DNA of 11,350 nucleotides from Larix sibirica. Lineage: Eukaryota; Streptophyta; Pinopsida; Pinales; Pinaceae. A program made the translations under genes and the position numbers. The stretch spans positions 1 to 11,350 of the forward strand of contig NWUY0304960335.1 of assembly GCA_004151065.3 (NCBI GenBank). Reading direction: 5' to 3'. Under the pieces are notes generated by a model that saw only the letters and a list, made by a program, of their open reading frames with translations, had not been told where the DNA came from and did not search any database. The stretch's first letter is position 1; the number at the start of each line of letters is the position of its first letter. Shown here piece by piece: positions 7,234 through 11,350 of the stretch.

Positions 7234-8447
7234 AAGGCTTCGTTAAAGGATTCAAAGGTCCTTGCCTTTGGTTGAGCTAGGTCGTCGACGGGGGGCCTCG
7301 GGTGAGCCATCCTTCCTTCTAGCTAATGAGAGGGTTTATCAGGACTGGGTTGACTAGTTACCGCCTGCCTTTCAGGACCTTACCTGAGCGATCTCCTTGA
7401 GGGGAACATATATAGGAATAACCTTACTAAATTGAACCAGTAGTATTTACTATATATTCGTCCGCGGAAAATGCAAGAAACAGCTCCGAAAGGTACGTCA
7501 TGTCATGTCCGGTTGTCACTTCATACGGATGATTAGAATCTCTATCACGAAACTCAAAAACTTTCACTCTCTATATGTAATGTATAAAAGTGGATATTTT
7601 ATATAACCGATCTGCTGGAGTAAATGCGACTGGATATGGAACAGAGCGAAGGAAAGCTGAGGAGCCGTAGCTATATTCCACTCGTTGGGATTGCCCTAGG
7701 AGTTGAGTAACCGTGTCTGCTGGTCCTGCTACGAGCGGAGATTCATGGGAGTTTATCCTTTTCCATGTGCTTTATGAGGGCATAAGAGTGGCCCCGGTCC
7801 ATACATGAAGGACCTATAGGTGGTTCCCTCGGTAAGGTACGGATTCAGGGTGAAGTACGGGACGTGGCGGGCAGCGTATAGTCCAGTCCCGGGTATTGCA
7901 GCGTGAAGTCCAGGTTGGTCCCCCGACCTAAGGTGCACGCACTATGAAGGCAATTCGGCCCTGGTGTGACTCCAGGTGTTTTTGTCGTCGGACTGGACTA
8001 AGCTTATTGTAGCATCTCAGCCAGCAGTGGAGGTGGGAGCCACACCCGTAGCAGATTGGGATTTAGAATTCAACGTCAGGTCCAGATTATCCAGCTTATT
8101 ATTAGGAGGCTCCGGATTATCATTCTGATTTCTTGGATCTAGATGGAGCGGCTCGTGTGTACGCGACCGACCGTACGTGGCATGGACTGAACCAGAACGG
8201 ATCAGAAAATGCAAGATCGATCACGAAAGTGAATCATATATATAGAGCAACGAAGTGAAGAGCGGAGTGAAGCGCAGCGTGCCTCACTTTTCTTTTCTTT
8301 TATTGCTGGAATACAGTCTTGGTCAGCCTCCTACAGGACTACCTTTCTTTTGGACAGCAACCGTCTTTAATAATTTCATCGAACTTACCTCTTGAATTGA
8401 GGAACTACCTACCTACAGCCAGCGGATATTGGATGGAATAGGAGCGG
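7234..8447. other. No gene recognised
   Basis: About 1.2 kb of largely non-repetitive sequence. Small frames occur on both strands, such as the minus-strand frames at 7753-7938 and 8017-8214, the latter with a TTG start and an Asn/Asp/Pro-rich product. Reading the plus strand from about 7620 to 8230 in one frame gives protein-like stretches between seven or so stops. None matches a mitochondrial or plastid gene I know. It may be the eroded remains of something, but nothing can be named. Confidence 0.4.
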
Positions 8448-8463
8448 CTTGCTTGCTTGCTTG
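8448..8463. repeat. CTTG microsatellite
   Basis: Four perfect CTTG units in a row, next to the shorter runs CTACCTACCTAC at 8404-8415. Confidence 0.85.
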
Positions 8464-8539
8464 GGTGCGTGGGCTATTGATTGTTTTCCTTTCTGAAGAC
8501 TCTTGGACTTTACTTATGTGCATGCTATACACCTGTTCT

Positions 8540-9587
8540 GTTTACCGGACTTTACCGCTTCACCTTACTTAGAATATGGATGGAGGAGGGATTGAGGGAG
8601 TGCTGCCAACCAATTGATTCAGCCAGGAATACTTTGTAGGTACGGCACTATTCGATTTCACTTTACCCAACCTTCACTTTTTGACACTCTTCTTACCCAC
8701 CCCCAACTTACAGCCTAGGAAGGGAAGGGTTTCCATAGATATAGAGAGAGGGAGGAGGACCTTTTCAACGGACTTCCAGACGCCATTGCACAGGCTCACA
8801 CTTGCTATTATTTTGTCTGAAGTTGGGTCTATTTTCCACCGTACCATACCCTTTACCTTGACAATATACCATTTAAAGGGATCCTTTTCTACCAGACCCT
8901 TGACTTACTGTCTTCACCCAACGAACGGAGTGCTGCCTTACCCAACAACAAACACTTGCCTTCAGCCAGGAATAGGAGGGATACCCCCTACCTTGTTTAC
9001 ACACAACCACCCAACAGAATAACTAGACCTGCCCTATACCACTTGCTTCATGAATCACTTAGTGGGGACTGACTGCTAGAGACTTCTCTTTCCAGCCGGG
9101 ATAAACCAACTTACCCTTACTTTTTCTATTACTGCCCACCACACAGACAGAACCACCATCACTAGATACACTGCGGAACCCTTCCTTAGATTAGCTTCGA
9201 TGCAGCAGCATTGCACAGGTGTTAAATCAAATAGAAAGAAGAGCATTGGTGCATGGGCTTCAGATACAGCATGAACAGGACTTCGAGAAACTTCCTGCTT
9301 CAAGATTCCTACTTGGGGGTACCACTAGTACTACCGCTACGCCCCTGCCTACCGATACCTTTACTTAAGTGCATGCTATCCGCCTACCTTACTTTCTTAC
9401 TACCTTCACCCTAGTCAATGGAGTGATGCCCTACCCATGACCTTCTCTTCTCAGGAACGGATGGATCAACCAACCTTAACCTTTCTTTCTTACTGCCCGC
9501 AATACCTCCTGACTCACCATAATACCTAGACCTTTCTCCATATACCACTTGCTCAATGAAAATTGCTTAGTCGGGAGGAGGGACTGC
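8540..9587. repeat. Long diverged repeat, two fuller copies and one partial
   Basis: A block at about 8903-9073 and another at about 9393-9587 share the same order of words: CTTACT...CTTCACCC, then GGAGTG(C/A)TGCC..TACCCA, then CAGGAA..GGA, then CTAGACCT, then ATACCACTTGCT(T)CA and finally CTTAGT.GGG. A shorter relative at about 8560-8640 carries GGAGTGCTGCC and TTCAGCCAGGAATA. GTGCATGCTATAC/CCGCCT at 8519 and 9369 extends the likeness of the outer copies. The copies differ by many substitutions and indels, so the duplication is old. The plus-strand frame at 8681-9022 lies inside this T/C-rich array and is probably a by-product. Confidence 0.6.
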
Positions 9588-9654
9588 CCTTCTAACGATA
9601 ACGAAGGAAGGTCCTTCATAGAAAATATCGTATACCAAGCAAAGATCTCATTAG

Positions 9655-10293
9655 AGAAGTAATTATGCTTGCTTGCCTTATGACTTGCCTTCAAGAAAAA
9701 GTCACGTCTGGTCTGGTGAGTTGTTAGACACAAAAGCTGTAAGAGCATTACTCGAGCAAGAGTCCGGAGCTTCTACTAGCAACAGACTACCACAAAAAGG
9801 AGTTCAGAAAGGAGAAGTGAAAATGGTGTCAGCTTCTAAGGTGAATCATACGCAAAAGCAAGCAACCTATGCTCAACCAGCTGTGACTCAGCCTTTTTCC
9901 TCATACCATCACAGGTACAACCGGTTTGGTTCCCCAAGCAAGCACAGTGGTACCAACAGCCGGAGAACAGCTTGTCGCAGCAAGGAGTGCGAAAGTTCGA
10001 CCCTGTCACAACTTCTGCCGCAATTGAGAGCATTAAGGTCCATCCCTCCAAGGACAAGGCCTAATCCTTTACCAAGATGGTACAACTCGAGGTGTGAGTT
10101 TCATTCCGGCGGAGTTGGTCATGACACGGACAACTGCTACAATTTGAAACATCGGGTCCAGGACCTCATTGATCAAAAGCTCCTGATATTCCCGAGGACA
10201 AGCCTTATCCAAAATCCTCTTCCCATTCATGAAGTTGGAAGCAGTAGTACCACTCCTGCCGTCAACATGATGTTCTCTCTTCTATGCAATTAG
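9655..10293 (+). pseudogene. Ty3/gypsy retrotransposon gag relic (zinc-knuckle end)
   Basis: The frame is open from just after a TAG at 9652 to a TAG at 10291-10293; counting from a TTG at 9673 it has 206 codons. Residues 141-155 form a Cys-x2-His-x5-His-x4-Cys knuckle (C141, H144, H150, C155), followed by an LKHRVQDLID helix and a NPLP-x-H motif near residue 181. This order is characteristic of the gag nucleocapsid region of plant Ty3/gypsy LTR retrotransposons, where Gag packages element RNA. The copy is broken. Between about 9890 and 10010 the gag-like text (a Gln-rich stretch ending in RKFDP) is in frame 3, whereas the parts before and after are in frame 1, so two opposing small indels are implied. 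The first two-thirds of gag, protease, reverse transcriptase, integrase and LTRs are not seen. It is most likely nuclear DNA transferred to the mitochondrion. I give it no role. Confidence 0.8.
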
Positions 10294-10796
10294 AAGAGCG
10301 AAGCGAGTCAGTCTATTAATGAGTATGAATAGTAGGGGGTGCAGAGTGAACCTTCCTATTCCAACGGCGATGTAAAGAAATCTTCTTCACCAGAGACTCT
10401 CGCACCGGGATATGAGTTGAAAACAGCTCGTAGGGAGAGTAGTTAAGCTTGACCAGTAGTTGGTATGGCGGAGTGAAGGCTTAGCTTTGAAAGAAAATAA
10501 GATCTTGGACAGGAAAGGCTCAATCTAATCCGGGTATTCCCTATAGTAAGCAGTATACTTTGCAGTAAAGAAGGGAGTCGGCTTACCGCGTATATCTTAT
10601 CACTGAGTCTTGGGGTGAACCAAAGGCAAGGGAATGAAGACTCGGCTAAGCCGGGGATGAGTGAAAGCATTCTCATGAGTTGGATAGGAACGAAAGTCAC
10701 TCTTCTGAGCCAAGGAAGGAAGAAAGAAGCTCGGCAAAGACTAAGCCGGATAGGAAAGATTCTTCAACCTCAACCGAATAAAGATCGGGATCAGAA
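10294..10796. other. No gene recognised
   Basis: Purine-rich spacer after the gag relic. I looked for protease or reverse transcriptase motifs continuing the element and saw none, so the retrotransposon similarity ends at about 10290. The small frames here (10443-10700 minus, 10615-10848 plus) have no family likeness. CGGCTAAGCCGG at 10642-10653 is a short near-palindrome, and AAGCCGGAT recurs near 10743. Confidence 0.4.
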
Positions 10797-11273
10797 TCAG
10801 GAGAAAGAGAATAGGATATCCCGGATCGAAGGGAGATCCTCGACGTAAGCATTTAGTTCAGTATCAGCAAAAGCACCACCTAGTTCAGGAGCAGGAACTG
10901 AATCGGGATCAATATCAGGTTTAGTGGATCTTGCGGCAAAGACAAAGACAGAGAGGAACTCTTCTGAAAGAAGGTTTGTAGTTGACCCAATAGGTTTTTC
11001 AAAGATAGATTCAACCGAAACCGGGGAATCACCTGAGATAGAGGGGTTCACAACCTCAACAGATTCAACCGAAACCAGGGAATCGGCTGAGAGAGAATGC
11101 GCTGCGAGATCGGCTGCTCGACCGATAGGATAGGGACGCGGGGTAAAGCCCGGCAGGGTCACACTAGTCTTCTTCATGCGAGAGTTGAGAAAAGCTTTCC
11201 TAGATGCTGACACAACGTCCGAAGAAAGATGCTCCGAAGATGCTTTTAGATCTACATACATTGGTCGACTCAC
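10797..11273 (-). CDS. Unassigned open reading frame with an internal 54-bp repeat
   Basis: The minus-strand frame runs from a GTG at 11273 to a TGA at 10797-10799, 158 residues; the first ATG is four codons later at 11261 (MYVDLKASS). The first 40 residues are basic and Ser-rich, which would fit a targeting or nucleic-acid-binding end. Residues 62-100 hold two copies of an 18-residue unit with the core DS(L/P)VSVES (D64 and D82), and the rest is acidic with PDIDPDSVPAPELGG. I see no membrane segment or known domain. Of the open frames here it is the most protein-like, because its repeat period is a multiple of three and keeps the frame. It may still be chance or part of a decayed gene. No promoter or ribosome-binding evidence supports expression. 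Confidence 0.25.
   Translation of the reverse strand: MSRPMYVDLKASSEHLSSDVVSASRKAFLNSRMKKTSVTLPGFTPRPYPIGRAADLAAHSLSADSLVSVESVEVVNPSISGDSPVSVESIFEKPIGSTTNLLSEEFLSVFVFAARSTKPDIDPDSVPAPELGGAFADTELNAYVEDLPSIRDILFSFS
11008..11084. repeat. Direct repeat, 23 bp with a 54-bp period
   Basis: GATTCAACCGAAACC is followed by GGGGAATC in the first copy (11008-11030) and AGGGAATC in the second (11062-11084), one mismatch over 23 bases. The copies fall 54 bases apart inside the minus-strand open frame and encode the VSVES cores. Confidence 0.8.
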
Positions 11274-11350
11274 TATTCATATGGTGAGGACCCGGTAGGG
11301 GGCTCGACTAAAGGGAGAGGAAATAAGGAAGGTCCGGAGGGTCTTGCGCT

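Noticed and set aside
7620-8230. Plus-strand reading with protein-like stretches between stops
   Set aside because: The number of stops is about what chance gives over this length, and no family motif was recognised.
8681-9022. 113-codon plus-strand frame
   Set aside because: It lies inside the diverged T/C-rich repeat array, and its Thr/Pro/Leu-rich product follows from that composition.
10294-10850. Continuation of the retrotransposon into protease or reverse transcriptase
   Set aside because: No aspartic protease triad or reverse transcriptase motif was seen in any frame.

Overview
The window looks like gene-poor, repeat-rich intergenic DNA from a seed-plant mitochondrial genome. Three things point there. 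The first 34 bases closely match the middle of plant mitochondrial 5S rRNA. There is a decayed piece of a plant Ty3/gypsy retrotransposon gag gene, a kind of nuclear sequence often found stranded in plant mitochondrial DNA. The rest is a patchwork of unrelated, diverged short tandem repeats with no intact conserved gene on either strand. A large, repeat-laden mitogenome such as a gymnosperm's would fit, but the sequence does not prove the species, and a nuclear copy of mitochondrial DNA cannot be excluded.

Layout. 1-34: 5S rRNA fragment running off the left edge. 133-169: small tandem duplication. 218-673: patches of acidic, stop-broken coding-like sequence. 674-1891: no gene recognised; one minus-strand open frame (1196-1393). 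1892-2174: a clear 23-bp minisatellite. 2327-2419: a 20-bp direct repeat. 2832-3257: unassigned 141-codon frame. 3258-4080: degenerate repeats. 4081-4640: purine-rich simple sequence followed by 15-bp and roughly 31-35-bp repeats. 4798-5357: three short hairpins around a block of more complex sequence. 5620-5770: 47-bp repeats. 6582-6960: repeats built on a 14-bp unit. 7131-7233: microsatellite and a 14-bp tandem duplication. 7234-8447: no gene recognised. 8540-9587: three diverged copies of one repeat. 9655-10293: gag relic with two apparent frame changes. 10797-11273: unassigned minus-strand frame with an internal 54-bp repeat.

I see no tRNA, no complete rRNA, no respiratory-chain, cytochrome-maturation or ribosomal protein gene, and no CRISPR array, operon or defence-type system. 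There is no set of genes working together. The most informative signals are the 5S fragment (which sets the compartment), the gag relic (transfer and decay) and the number of independent diverged repeat families. I found no evidence of a new biological system.
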